DNA of 64,000 nt. It comes from Corynebacterium hylobatis (lineage in GTDB: Bacteria > Actinomycetota > Actinomycetes > Mycobacteriales > Mycobacteriaceae). How positions within the stretch are numbered: the first letter of the stretch is position 1; every line of letters begins with the position of its first letter. Below are positions 39,137 through 49,158 of the stretch, piece after piece. The notes under the pieces were generated by a model. It was not told where the DNA came from. It saw only the letters and a program-made list of their open reading frames with translations, and ran no database searches. Made by a program: the position numbers and the translations under genes. Where the stretch lies: contig NZ_RXHJ01000011.1 in assembly GCF_003955685.1 (NCBI RefSeq), forward strand, positions 1 through 64,000, given 5' to 3'.

Positions 39137-40090
39137 ATGCCTGTGGCACCTGTACACCTCATCGTCGGCGAGGACGAGTTCATCGCCGAACGCACCCGGC
39201 GCTCGCTTCTCGACGCCATCCGCGCCGAGCTCGACGAAGGCACCGAGCTGGAGACCACCACCCTGCGGGCCTCGGAACTCGACGGACCCGAGCTGATCGA
39301 CGCCACCAGCCCCTCCCTGTTCGGCGAGGACCGCGTCGTCGTGGTCACCCACACCGAACTGGCCGGCAAGGAACCGGTGGAACTGCTGCTGCAGACGTGT
39401 AAAACCGTCGCGCCGGGCATCCACATCATCATCCAGCACACCGGGGGCGGCCGGCAGAAGAACCTGCTGGGCAAGTTCAAGAAGTGCGCCGAGTTCCACG
39501 CGGCGGACCCGCTCAAACCCCGCGACCGGGCGGGCTGGGTGACCAACGAATTCCGTACCCACGGCGTGCGCCCGACCCCGGACGTCGTCCACGCACTGCT
39601 CGAGGGCGTCGGCTCTGATCTGCGGGAGCTGGCCTCGGCGGTCTCGCAGCTGGTCGCCGACACCGACGGGGATGTCACGGTGGCGGCGGTACGCGCCTAC
39701 CACGAGGGCGTGGCGGAGGTCTCCGGCTTCGACATCGCCGACCTCGCGGTCTCCGGGCAGACGGCCCGGGCCGTGGCCAGCACGCGCCGGGCCCTGCAAC
39801 TGGGCATGCACCCCGTCGCCCTGGCCACGGCCCTGAGCATGAAGGTCGCCGGCATCGCGCGGTTGTACTCGACGCGCACCACCAACTGGAACGCGGTGGC
39901 CGGCAGCGTCGGCATGCCGCCCTGGCTGGCGGAGAAGAACGCCAAGGTCGCCCGCCGCTGGTCGGGGGAGGCGGTCTCCAAGGCGGTGATCCTCATGGCG
40001 GAACTCGACGCCGAGGTCAAGGGACAGGGCGGCGACCCGGCCTATGCCATCGAGAATGCCGTGCGACGGATCTCGCAGCTGGCGGGATAG
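39137..40090 (+). CDS. holA: DNA polymerase III delta subunit
   Basis: Clamp-loader subunit that opens the beta clamp. The 317-aa protein starts APVHLIVGEDEFIAERTRR, typical of actinobacterial HolA, and has the domain III pattern FDIADLAVSGQTARAV and MKVAGIARLY. TAGGAT (39124-39129) is 7 nt before ATG 39137. Its TAG stop is also the first half of the -10 of the next gene. Confidence 0.93.
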   Translation: MPVAPVHLIVGEDEFIAERTRRSLLDAIRAELDEGTELETTTLRASELDGPELIDATSPSLFGEDRVVVVTHTELAGKEPVELLLQTCKTVAPGIHIIIQHTGGGRQKNLLGKFKKCAEFHAADPLKPRDRAGWVTNEFRTHGVRPTPDVVHALLEGVGSDLRELASAVSQLVADTDGDVTVAAVRAYHEGVAEVSGFDIADLAVSGQTARAVASTRRALQLGMHPVALATALSMKVAGIARLYSTRTTNWNAVAGSVGMPPWLAEKNAKVARRWSGEAVSKAVILMAELDAEVKGQGGDPAYAIENAVRRISQLAG

Positions 40091-40100
40091 ACTCTCCCGC

Positions 40101-40490
40101 ATGACCGAGATTCCTGACGACGTACGCGAACTGGCCTCCCGCCTGTTCGACATGGCCCGCAACGGCGACGAGACCCTCGTCCAGTACATCGACCACGGCA
40201 TCAGCCCCGACCTGAGCAACGCCGACGGCAATTCCCTGCTCATGCTCGCCGCCTACGCCGGGCACGACGCCCTGGTGGGCGCACTGATCGAGCGTGGGGC
40301 GGACGTCGACAAGGAGAACGGGCGCCGGCAGACGCCGCTGGCCGGCGCGGTGTTCAAGAAGTACCCCGAGGTCGTCGACAGGCTCGTCGCCGCGGGTGCC
40401 GATGTCAACGCCGGCGCCCCCTCCGCCCTGGAGACCGCCCGCTACTTCCAGATCACCGACATGCTCGAACGGCTCGGCGTGGAGGAATGA
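40101..40490 (+). CDS. ankyrin-repeat protein
   Basis: A 129-aa protein made of about three ankyrin repeats: NADGNSLLMLAAYAGHDALV, GRRQTPLAGAVFKKYPEVVD and a degenerate last one, each with the GADV turn. A protein-binding role is likely. TAGACT (40088-40093) is 7 nt before ATG and overlaps the holA stop. The stop overlaps the lysE-like start (ATGA). Confidence 0.88.
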   Translation: MTEIPDDVRELASRLFDMARNGDETLVQYIDHGISPDLSNADGNSLLMLAAYAGHDALVGALIERGADVDKENGRRQTPLAGAVFKKYPEVVDRLVAAGADVNAGAPSALETARYFQITDMLERLGVEE

Positions 40491-41134
40491 GCCTCGCCCA
40501 GTGGACCACGCTGCTCCTCCTCAACATCGCCGGGGCAGCCTCCCCCGGGCCTGACATCCTGCTGATCACCCGCACGGCGATCCGCTCGCGCCGCCATGCG
40601 CTGGCCACCGTGCTGGGCATCCAGGTCGGCGTGCTGTTCTGGTGCACCCTCACGGTCCTGGGTTTCGCGGCCCTGCTCAACGCCTTCCCCGCCCTGCTGG
40701 GTTTCCTCCAGCTCACCGGCGGTGCCTGGCTGGTGTGGATGGGCCGCAACATGCTGCGCGCCGGGCTGCGCGAACGGAAGGACCCGCCCCTGGACATCAG
40801 GGAGGCGGCCTCCCGTCTCGGGCGGCTGCGGCACTCCTTCCGGCTGGGTCTGGCCACGAACCTGTCCAACCCGAAGATCGTGCTCTTCCTCTCCGCGCTC
40901 ATCGCCCCGCTGCTGCCGGCCTCCCCGTCGGTGCTGCTGGCGGTGGGCGTGGTGGTGATGCTCTCGGTCTCCTCGGTGATCCTGCAGCTGGGCATCGCGA
41001 TGATGGTCTCCACGCCGGGAATGCGCCGCCGTTTCCTGCGCGCGGGCCCGTGGATCGATATCGTCTCCGGGGTTTTCTTCCTCGTGGCGGGCGCGGTGCT
41101 GGCCTACAACGGCCTGGCCGACCTGTTCAGCTAG
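40487..41134 (+). CDS. LysE/RhtB family amino-acid exporter
   Basis: A 215-aa membrane protein with about six helices. The family signature ASPGPDILLITRTAIRSR lies at residues 18-35, and NLSNPKIVLFLSALIAP at about 125. The exported compound cannot be told from sequence. It overlaps the ankyrin gene by 4 bp, and two hairpins follow its stop. Confidence 0.88.
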   Translation: MSLAQWTTLLLLNIAGAASPGPDILLITRTAIRSRRHALATVLGIQVGVLFWCTLTVLGFAALLNAFPALLGFLQLTGGAWLVWMGRNMLRAGLRERKDPPLDIREAASRLGRLRHSFRLGLATNLSNPKIVLFLSALIAPLLPASPSVLLAVGVVVMLSVSSVILQLGIAMMVSTPGMRRRFLRAGPWIDIVSGVFFLVAGAVLAYNGLADLFS

Positions 41135-41175
41135 TGCTTATCGACGCCCGCAGCTGGGCGCGGTGTCGATAAGCA
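41135..41175. repeat. long inverted repeat containing GTCGATAAGC after the LysE-like gene
   Basis: TGCTTATCGAC (41135-41145) pairs with GTCGATAAGCA (41165-41175), with an inner CGCCC/GGGCG pairing. It starts at the end of the lysE-like gene and precedes the main terminator. There is no T-run, so it is not a standard terminator by itself. Confidence 0.6.
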
Positions 41176-41183
41176 GGACACAG

Positions 41184-41218
41184 AAAACCCGGCCTCCTGA
41201 AACAGGAGGCCGGGTTTT
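41184..41218. terminator. bidirectional terminator between lysE-like gene and rpsT
   Basis: AAAACCCGGCCTCCTG pairs perfectly with CAGGAGGCCGGGTTTT around a 3-nt loop. A-run and T-run on the two sides make it work on both strands, serving the LysE-like gene and rpsT. Confidence 0.95.
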
Positions 41219-41236
41219 CCGGCTGGAAGAAGCGGC

Positions 41237-41500
41237 TTAGCCGAGCTTGTTGAAGGCCAGGGCCATGGCGGACTTCTTGTTGGCGGCGTTGTTGCGGTGG
41301 AACACGCCCTTGGTCACGGCCTTGTCCAGCGCGCGGGAGGCGATGCGCAGCTGGGTCTCAGCGGCACCCTTGTCGCCGGCGTCGACGGCGGCGCGGAACT
41401 TGCGCAGCTCGGTGCGGACGGAGGAGCGGACGATCTGGTTGCGGACGCGCGCCTTCTCGTTGGTGAGGTTGCGCTTGATCTGGGACTTGATGTTTGCCAT
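41237..41500 (-). CDS. rpsT: 30S ribosomal protein S20
   Basis: An 87-aa S20 protein of the small subunit. [21 protein letters not shown] is close to the standard start, and the rest is helical and basic. ATG 41500 has an AGAGG site; the longer frame is shadow. The roughly 190 bp upstream hold its promoter and leader and no other gene. Confidence 0.97.
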   Translation of the reverse strand: MANIKSQIKRNLTNEKARVRNQIVRSSVRTELRKFRAAVDAGDKGAAETQLRIASRALDKAVTKGVFHRNNAANKKSAMALAFNKLG

Positions 41501-41693
41501 GAAGGTACCTCTTGGAGTTGTAAGGATTCGGTGTCGGTAACCCACCAGCGGACATGTCCTGCGGCCCTGCGGCCACGCGGCACCGGTGTTCAATGAGCGG
41601 ACCCAAGGTCCTGTCCGCCCCGGCCGGCGCGCCCGGAAGTGAATAACGAAGAAATTCTAGCAGTCCGACCAGCGGGAACCCAAAAAGCCGGTG

Positions 41694-42287
41694 TCAGCCC
41701 CAGTGGTAGTTGTTGCGCAGGCGGGTGGCGATGCGGTCGAAACGGCGCGGCGGGAACAATGCACCCTGGCGGCGTACACCCTGCTCAGAGACCTCCAGCA
41801 CCCGGTCGAGTCGGATCCAGCACTGGCGGCCGGCGGCATCCCATTCACCGGCGCCGATGTCGAGCCAGCTCTCCGCGCCGGCATGCTTCGGGTTGGGGGA
41901 GATGAGCAGGCCGAGGATGGTGTGGCGGTCGCGGCCGATGACCAGCATGGCGCGTTCCCGGGGTGGTGCCTCGGGTCCGTCGGAGGGGGCCCAGATCCAC
42001 ACGACCTCACCGGGTTCGGCCTGGCCGTCCATGTCGGGCGCGTAGTAGATGTTGCGGCTCATCCGCTCGGTGGCCTCAACGCGGATGTGGGCGGCTGCGG
42101 CGCGGGCGATCTCCGGCTTCGGGTCGTTGTGCAGTCCGAGGCGCTGGTTGATGCGCGCAAGTCCCTGGTCCAGTGGGGAGCCGTTGGTGCCGAAGAAGGC
42201 GCGGATGATCTCCCCGAGTGCCGGCCGCTCCTGGGCGGGCAGCGCAGGGCGGTGTATCCCCCTGGGGCCGCTGCCGTGGCTACTCAT
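41694..42287 (-). CDS. PemK/MazF-like domain protein
   Basis: A 197-aa protein. The second half resembles the PemK/MazF fold: GEVVWIWAPSDGPEAPPRERAMLVIGRD corresponds to the loop and strand that begin these proteins, and later AAGRQCWIRLDRVLEV. The N-terminal 80 residues are extra. No antitoxin gene is adjacent, so a classical toxin-antitoxin pair is not supported. ATG 42287 is listed; ATG 42308, 8 nt after TACAGT on the same strand, is an alternative leaderless start. It diverges from lepA. Confidence 0.75.
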   Translation of the reverse strand: MSSHGSGPRGIHRPALPAQERPALGEIIRAFFGTNGSPLDQGLARINQRLGLHNDPKPEIARAAAAHIRVEATERMSRNIYYAPDMDGQAEPGEVVWIWAPSDGPEAPPRERAMLVIGRDRHTILGLLISPNPKHAGAESWLDIGAGEWDAAGRQCWIRLDRVLEVSEQGVRRQGALFPPRRFDRIATRLRNNYHWG

Positions 42288-42430
42288 CGGTGTTCCCCGC
42301 CTCCTCATGCGCCTCAACTGTATTGTTCCAGTGTAGTAGAGGAATGCGGGACTCTGCTAGGTCACTTAAGTATCGGGCTGGACTCCGGTAGGGTGGGGAG
42401 GTCATATACGAAGGGAACTGCCACCACACC

Positions 42431-44278
<1,848 letters not shown>

Positions 44279-44292
44279 GTTCCCGGCCCCGC

Positions 44293-44337
44293 AGAAATCA
44301 GGCCACCAGCCCGGTGCGGGCTGGTGGCCTGATTTCT
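44293..44337. terminator. bidirectional terminator after lepA
   Basis: A perfect 21-bp stem (44293-44313 with 44317-44337) and a 3-nt loop, ending in ATTTCT. It separates lepA from the convergent mycolyltransferase pseudogene. Confidence 0.9.
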
Positions 44338-44357
44338 CTCTGTCGCCTGTCGGGGAG

Positions 44358-45443
44358 TTAGGACAGTGCGGGCTTGATGTGAGCCCAGGCGGCGGGCAGC
44401 TGCTCGCGGAAGGTGTGCCAGTCGTGGGTGCCGGTCTCGGCGTAGTCGACCTTGTGGCCGGTGAAGCCGCGGGAGGTCATGGCGTCGTCGAGAAGTCTGG
44501 TGCACTCCAGGGAGCTGCGCTTGAGGACCGCGCCGGAGGACATGTCGAACCAGTTGTTGTTGGCGTAGTTGGTGATGTCCTCGGGGCCGAAGGCGCCGGA
44601 GGCGGCGGAGAGGTAGACGCGCTGGTCGCGCAGGCCCTCGGGGTCGCCGACGGTGTCGTGGTAGTGCCAGCGCTCTGGCGGCCGATGGGGTCCATGGGGG
44701 AGTAGCCGCCGGAGAGGGCGAAGACAGCGCCGAAGGGCCCTTGGCCAGGTGCACCGCGCCGGAGGCACCCATGGACAGCCCGCCGATGCCACTGCGGCCG
44801 TTGTGGTTGAGGCTGCGGTCGGCTTGGAGCAGAGGCGCGAGTTCCTTCGTGATGAAGGTCTCCCACTGGTGGCGGCCCAGGGCCGGGTCGTCCTGCAGCC
44901 AGTCGGCGTACATGGAGGCCTGGGCCTGGGTGGGCAGGACGAGGGTGACGTTCTCGTCGTCGAAGATGGTGTGGGCGTCTCCGGTGCCGAGCCACCAGTT
45001 GTCGCGCGGGGCACCGACACCGTCGAGGAGGTAGAGCATGGGGGCGCGGGCGCCCGCGTCGGCCGGGCGCACGATCTGCACCTCGACGTTGCGTTTCATG
45101 GCCGGGGAGGCGATGGTCCAGCGTTCCTGACGGCGTCCGGCGTCCTCGACCTGCCTGCTGACGACCCGGACCTGGGTTATGGAGTGGTCGAGCGGCAGGT
45201 TGACACCGCCGTGGCTGCTGCCCGGGACGTTGCTGACGGGGACCTCGGAGGAGCCGAAACTCTCGAGCAGGGAGAGGGTGTTGTTGATGGCGTTGCCGGA
45301 GACTGGGGATCGGCGTTCGAACTGATCACGGCCTCCTCCAGGGCGCTGCCGGTCAGTTACTGGGCAGCGGCAGGGGAGGTGGGACCGAGACTGATGGCCG
45401 TGGCAGCTGTTATGGAAAGTGACAGTTTGGAAATACGCGACAT
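44358..45443 (-). pseudogene. disrupted secreted mycolyltransferase/esterase (antigen 85 type)
   Basis: Reading across frames gives a corynomycolyltransferase: signal peptide from ATG 45443 (MSRISKLSLSITAATAISLG) ending AAAQ, then mature sequence with ERWTIASPAMKRNVEVQIVR, WWLGTGDAHTIFDDENVTLV, nucleophile motif GGLSMGASGA and C-terminal TGTHDWHTFREQLP. It is broken by a TAA stop right after the signal peptide (45357-45359), a frameshift near 45295, and two single-base frameshifts near 44727 and 44678. Four lesions make it a decayed gene, although sequencing error could explain part of this. In health it would transfer mycolates onto trehalose or arabinogalactan. Confidence 0.85.
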
Positions 45444-45457
45444 AATCCAAGGCAGCC

Positions 45458-46036
45458 TCAATGAGGCAGAGGTACAGCCAGCGATTGATTGGGAATCTCC
45501 CCGATCGGTTCCACCCGCTCACCGTTCCACCAGAAGGTCACGTCCACCTGATACCGCTCGGCGACGACATCCGGGGCCTGGTCGCGTTCCTTCGCCTCGA
45601 AATCGAGCATGCGGGTGTGCACCGAGGTGTCATCGGCATCCACCACGGACAGGTGCTGCGGTGCCAACGCCCCGACCCCGATGTAGCTGCCCCGGTGGAA
45701 GAGCATGAGCTGGCTCTGCTTGAGCGGACGGTCGGAACCCGTGACCCACACCAGGGCATAGGACAGGTCCGCACACGGGTTGTAGTTCGACTGTCCGTAG
45801 TACTCCCACCACTCGCCGGCTGCCGTCGGGGCCGGGACCTGTCTGATGTTCTCGTGGATGGCCGCGGCCTGCGTACTTACCCCGCATGCCTCCGCCTCCG
45901 CCGTCACCGTCGTGCTCGTCGGCGGTGGCGCTGCAGGCGGTGTGGTGGTCACCGTCACGGTGGTCTGCTCCGGTGGTAGGTCCTCCCCGGCGCATCCGGC
46001 CAGCAGCAGGGCGGTGAGAATGATCAGGGGTCTCAT
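45458..46036 (-). CDS. lipoprotein of the LppP/LprE type
   Basis: A 192-aa lipoprotein. The lipobox is LLAGC with C15 as the lipidated residue. A Thr/Pro-rich linker (TTVTVTTTPPAAPPPTSTTV) leads to a domain with one likely disulfide (EACG and NPCAD), the pattern of LppP/LprE proteins of mycolata. Function unknown. It is intact although a broken mycolyltransferase gene stands on each side. Confidence 0.83.
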   Translation of the reverse strand: MRPLIILTALLLAGCAGEDLPPEQTTVTVTTTPPAAPPPTSTTVTAEAEACGVSTQAAAIHENIRQVPAPTAAGEWWEYYGQSNYNPCADLSYALVWVTGSDRPLKQSQLMLFHRGSYIGVGALAPQHLSVVDADDTSVHTRMLDFEAKERDQAPDVVAERYQVDVTFWWNGERVEPIGEIPNQSLAVPLPH

Positions 46037-46056
46037 GCCGCCGATTTTAGGCCGGG

Positions 46057-46420
46057 TCAGGACAGGTTGGGGCGGACTGTCTTCCAGGCGGGGGCGAGTT
46101 CCTCACGGAAATTGTTCCGTGCGTGGATACCGGCACTCTTGTAGTTGACCACCTGGTGCTCCATCCCGGCGGTTAGCGCGGCCAGATCATCGCCGTAGAA
46201 CTCGCGGTCGGCCCCGGTGATCTGACCGTCTGCTGCGGATGCATAGACGACCATGTCCGCCAGCCCGTTCGGGTCGGCGCTGCGCATGATCCGGATGGAG
46301 ACGTGGCGCTGCATGGCGGGGGAGGCCACCGTCCACCGCTCCAGGCGCGGGTTGTGTTCGTCGATCTGTTTGTCGACGACCCCGGCCGTGCTGTGATGAT
46401 GGTGGCGAAGGTGCGGAGGT
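46057..46420 (-). pseudogene. mycolyltransferase remnant with large internal deletion
   Basis: The fragment joins an early segment (QIDEHNPRLERWTVASPAMQ, compare ERWTIASPAMK in the other copy) to a C-terminal one (GIHARNNFREELAPAWKTV, compare THDWHTFREQLPAAWAHI). The signal peptide and the serine nucleophile region are gone, and the DWHTF block is changed to ARNNF. It cannot be functional. Confidence 0.8.
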
Positions 46421-46455
46421 ATGTGGGTTTCGCGCAGGAGAAATTTACCTCAGGC

Positions 46456-47154
46456 TCAGTTCGGGTCCACGCGGACCTTGACCGCCGAACCATGGCGGCG
46501 GCCGTATATGCGTGCCAGCAGCGCGATGCCCGTGACCGCCCAGGTCAGCAGCGTCACGGGGATCAGGGAGTGCATGCCCAGGAAGCGGTAGACGAGCGCG
46601 CCGGCGAAAGCCCCGAAGGTCAGCCCCGCCCACATCCGCAGATGTCCCAGCCAGGCGGCGTGGGAACCGCCGAAGAAGGAGTCGACGAAGCGCTGCCCCA
46701 TCTTCACCAGGGTGCCCGTCATGTACGTCAGTGGGATGGCGACCTCACCCTCACGTTCGAAGATGGAGTTCATGGCGCCGATGCCCAGGGAGGCGGCGAT
46801 GATTGCGATACGGGGGGCGTCGAGAAGCACGAGCAGCGCGGCGACGGTGAAGAGGATGCACATGTTGACCATTACCGCCTCGCGGACCCGGTCCGGCCGC
46901 AGGCGGCGCTTGGCCACGCGGCGTACCACAGCCCCCTCCATCACCCCGAGAAGGAAGAACAGCACGGCGGAACCCGCCAGCAGCGCGAGCTCGCCGTTGC
47001 CGTCGACGACGGCCGTGGCGATACGGGTGGTGTTTCCTGACATGAAGGACAGGAACACACCCCCGAGGAAGAGGAAGCCGATGGAATCGACGAAGCCCGC
47101 GATGAAGGCGAAGCTCACCGCCAGATTCTGTTCACCGGCGGTGTGACTCTGCAA
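46456..47154 (-). CDS. DUF1275 (YoaK family) membrane protein
   Basis: A 232-aa protein with six or seven hydrophobic segments. FIAGFVDSIGFLFLGGVFLSFMSGNTTRI is the family signature (residues 16-45, shown here in part: GFVDSIGFLFLGG). Function is unknown; YoaK has been linked to biofilm in E. coli. The start is TTG 47154 with AGGAG 12 nt before. A clear promoter inside an inverted repeat lies upstream. Confidence 0.82.
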   Translation of the reverse strand: MQSHTAGEQNLAVSFAFIAGFVDSIGFLFLGGVFLSFMSGNTTRIATAVVDGNGELALLAGSAVLFFLLGVMEGAVVRRVAKRRLRPDRVREAVMVNMCILFTVAALLVLLDAPRIAIIAASLGIGAMNSIFEREGEVAIPLTYMTGTLVKMGQRFVDSFFGGSHAAWLGHLRMWAGLTFGAFAGALVYRFLGMHSLIPVTLLTWAVTGIALLARIYGRRHGSAVKVRVDPN

Positions 47155-47168
47155 CTTAGGACACCGCT

Positions 47169-47210
47169 CCTAAAACTGGTTGTTACGGTCTGGTCAACCT
47201 CCAGTTTAGG
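47169..47210 (-). promoter_or_regulatory. DUF1275 promoter inside a large inverted repeat
   Basis: On the minus strand, TTGACC (47197-47192), 17-bp spacer and TTTAGG (47174-47169). Arms CCTAAAACTGG (47169-47179) and CCAGTTTAGG (47201-47210) enclose the -35; the downstream arm covers the -10. A dimeric repressor bound there would block the promoter. Confidence 0.6.
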
Positions 47211-47215
47211 GTGTC

Positions 47216-48190
47216 TCACGCGGTCACGGGTGCAGTATCACCCCGCAACAGATCCTCCACGGACTCTGCCGCACGGAGTACCGCGTCCCAGCGGAACTCG
47301 GCAGGCATCGGCTCGCCCGCCACGTAGCGGTGGTACCAGTTCGTGCGGCGGCTGCGCTGCGGGATCCACAGGCGCTCCAGCGCGATATAGGCTGCGGCCT
47401 CCGATTCCGGCCCGCGCTGCGCGCCGCCCTCGACCTCCGGGCCCCAGAGCTTCTCCACATAGCCCAGGTAGATCTCCGCCAGGCAGCGGGCGATCTCGAC
47501 GATGACATCACGGCCGACATCCGGGTGAATCCGGATCCGGTACCACGCGTCAGTCTCGTTGACCATCGGGTCGGGGCTCTCCCCGGGCAGCGGACGCTGG
47601 TCGACGTAGCACCAGGAGGTCTCCCCCTCCCAGTCGGTCTCCCAGGTGGCCACGGCGCCGATCTTCCACAGGTTGCCCAGCATCTCCACCCGGCGCATCG
47701 GGATCTGCCGCCCGACGGCCGCCGAAGTGAACTCCGCGTAGGCCAGCGAAGGGTCGGTGGCATAGCCCAGACGCTTGCGCCAGGCACCGACGGCATCCCG
47801 GTAGTTGATCAGATGCGTCGAGGAGGAATGGACGCGCCGGGTGTGGACGGAGAGGAAATGATCCTCGAAGCGGATGCGACCGTCCCAGCCCCGCTCCGGG
47901 AGATGTTCTTTGCCCTTCGCCGGCACTGCCGGCTCGTGGGGCACCTCCAGGCGGACGGGGACGGCCTTGTCCGTCGGTTCGTAGCCGAAGGCCGCCCACT
48001 CGTCGGCGGGGCGGAGCTGGAGACTGTTGACCAGGTTGATCATCGACCCGAAATCCTCGAATCGGGGCAGCTCCATCGAGTGGGCGAGCTGCATCGCCGC
48101 CGACACCGCCTGCGGAACCGGGAGATGCGGCATGGCACGGACGAGTTCGACCGTGAACTGTTGGGTACGGGCACCTTGTTTGAGATCCAC
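47216..48190 (-). CDS. conserved-looking protein of unknown function
   Basis: A 324-aa soluble protein that I do not recognise. It has no signal peptide or membrane segment. It is rich in Trp and Arg (NLWKIGAVATWETDWEGETS, IPQRSRRTNWYHRYV). The N-terminal 60 residues are helical and hydrophobic. ATG-proximal sequence has an AAGGAGC site. It lies upstream of the DUF1275 gene on the same strand, but that gene has its own promoter. Confidence 0.65.
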   Translation of the reverse strand: MDLKQGARTQQFTVELVRAMPHLPVPQAVSAAMQLAHSMELPRFEDFGSMINLVNSLQLRPADEWAAFGYEPTDKAVPVRLEVPHEPAVPAKGKEHLPERGWDGRIRFEDHFLSVHTRRVHSSSTHLINYRDAVGAWRKRLGYATDPSLAYAEFTSAAVGRQIPMRRVEMLGNLWKIGAVATWETDWEGETSWCYVDQRPLPGESPDPMVNETDAWYRIRIHPDVGRDVIVEIARCLAEIYLGYVEKLWGPEVEGGAQRGPESEAAAYIALERLWIPQRSRRTNWYHRYVAGEPMPAEFRWDAVLRAAESVEDLLRGDTAPVTA

Positions 48191-48345
48191 GACTGCTCCT
48201 TCCTTTCACCGTCGAAACAGTGGTGTGGATCACAGTTTATCCATGATATGTTCCACGTTAAAGAATGTTGCAGCATTGATACCTGCAGGGGGTGCGGGTG
48301 GGTGATCCGGGGAACAGAGCGGTTCCGGGGTTGGTTGCACCAGTC

Positions 48346-48984
48346 ATGAGAATCGATATCTGGTCCGACTACATCTGCCCCTTCTGCACCGTCGGTGAGC
48401 GCCACCTCAACCTAGCCCTTGACAATTTCGAGGGGAAGGATGACGTGGAGGTCGTCTGGCGCAGCTTCCAGCTTGACCCGGAGCTCCCGAAGGAGTCGAC
48501 CGGCACCGCCCTGGACTACCTCGTGCGCATCAAGGGTATGGGTGAGGAGCAGGTCGTCGCCATGAACGACGGGCTCGCCGCCCGCGCCGCTGAGGTCGGT
48601 CTGGAGTTCAACTGGCGAGAATCCCACATGGTCAACACCATGGACGCCCACCGGATCGGCCAGCTCGCCCGCCTGGACGACAAGGGTGTGGAATGGGATG
48701 AGCTGGTCAAGCGCGGCTACTTCACGGAGGGGAAGAACATCGCCGACCACGACCAGCTCCGCGCCTTCGCCGAGCAGGTCGGCCTGCGCCGCGCGGACGT
48801 CGACTCCGCCCTCGCCGACGAATCGGCCTACTCCCAGGAGGTCACGGCCGACATCGCCCTGGCCCGCCAGATCGGCGTGCAGGGTGTGCCCTTCTTCGTC
48901 TTCGACGGGAAGCTGGCGGTCTCCGGTGCGCAGCCGGTGGAGGTCTTCGCCCGGGCACTGGAGCAGATCGCCGCGGGGGAGTGA
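48346..48984 (+). CDS. DsbA-family oxidoreductase (FrnE-like)
   Basis: A 212-aa thioredoxin-fold protein. The active-site CPFC is at residues 11-14 in WSDYICPFCTVG, and the cis-Pro lies in GVQGVPFFVF. It has no signal peptide, so it is a cytoplasmic FrnE type rather than an envelope DsbA. A redox or isomerase role in stress is likely. It diverges from the unknown gene at 47216. Confidence 0.9.
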   Translation: MRIDIWSDYICPFCTVGERHLNLALDNFEGKDDVEVVWRSFQLDPELPKESTGTALDYLVRIKGMGEEQVVAMNDGLAARAAEVGLEFNWRESHMVNTMDAHRIGQLARLDDKGVEWDELVKRGYFTEGKNIADHDQLRAFAEQVGLRRADVDSALADESAYSQEVTADIALARQIGVQGVPFFVFDGKLAVSGAQPVEVFARALEQIAAGE

Positions 48985-49049
48985 CCGGCGACACCTTTCC
49001 GGCGACATGCTCTCCGGTCCTTGCGGCTTAAAAGAGCCCTGCCAGCTGG

Positions 49050-49066
49050 TATAACTGTGTAGTTAT
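49050..49066. promoter_or_regulatory. inverted repeat over the probable catalase -10
   Basis: ATAACT (49051-49056) and AGTTAT (49061-49066) flank GTGT. TATAAC (49050-49055) can serve as a -10, so a protein bound to the repeat would control catalase expression. A further dyad, ACCGGC with GCCGGT, lies in the leader at 49090-49106. Confidence 0.45.
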
Positions 49067-49158
49067 GTCCTGCTGCGTAGCGTGGTGCCACCGGCAGTGA
49101 GCCGGTACGCGTGGGGCCATCCGCTCACGCTGACCGCACGACTGACAAGGACCATCCC

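Noticed and set aside
41694..42287. Complete toxin-antitoxin module
   Set aside because: No small antitoxin ORF precedes or overlaps the MazF-like gene.
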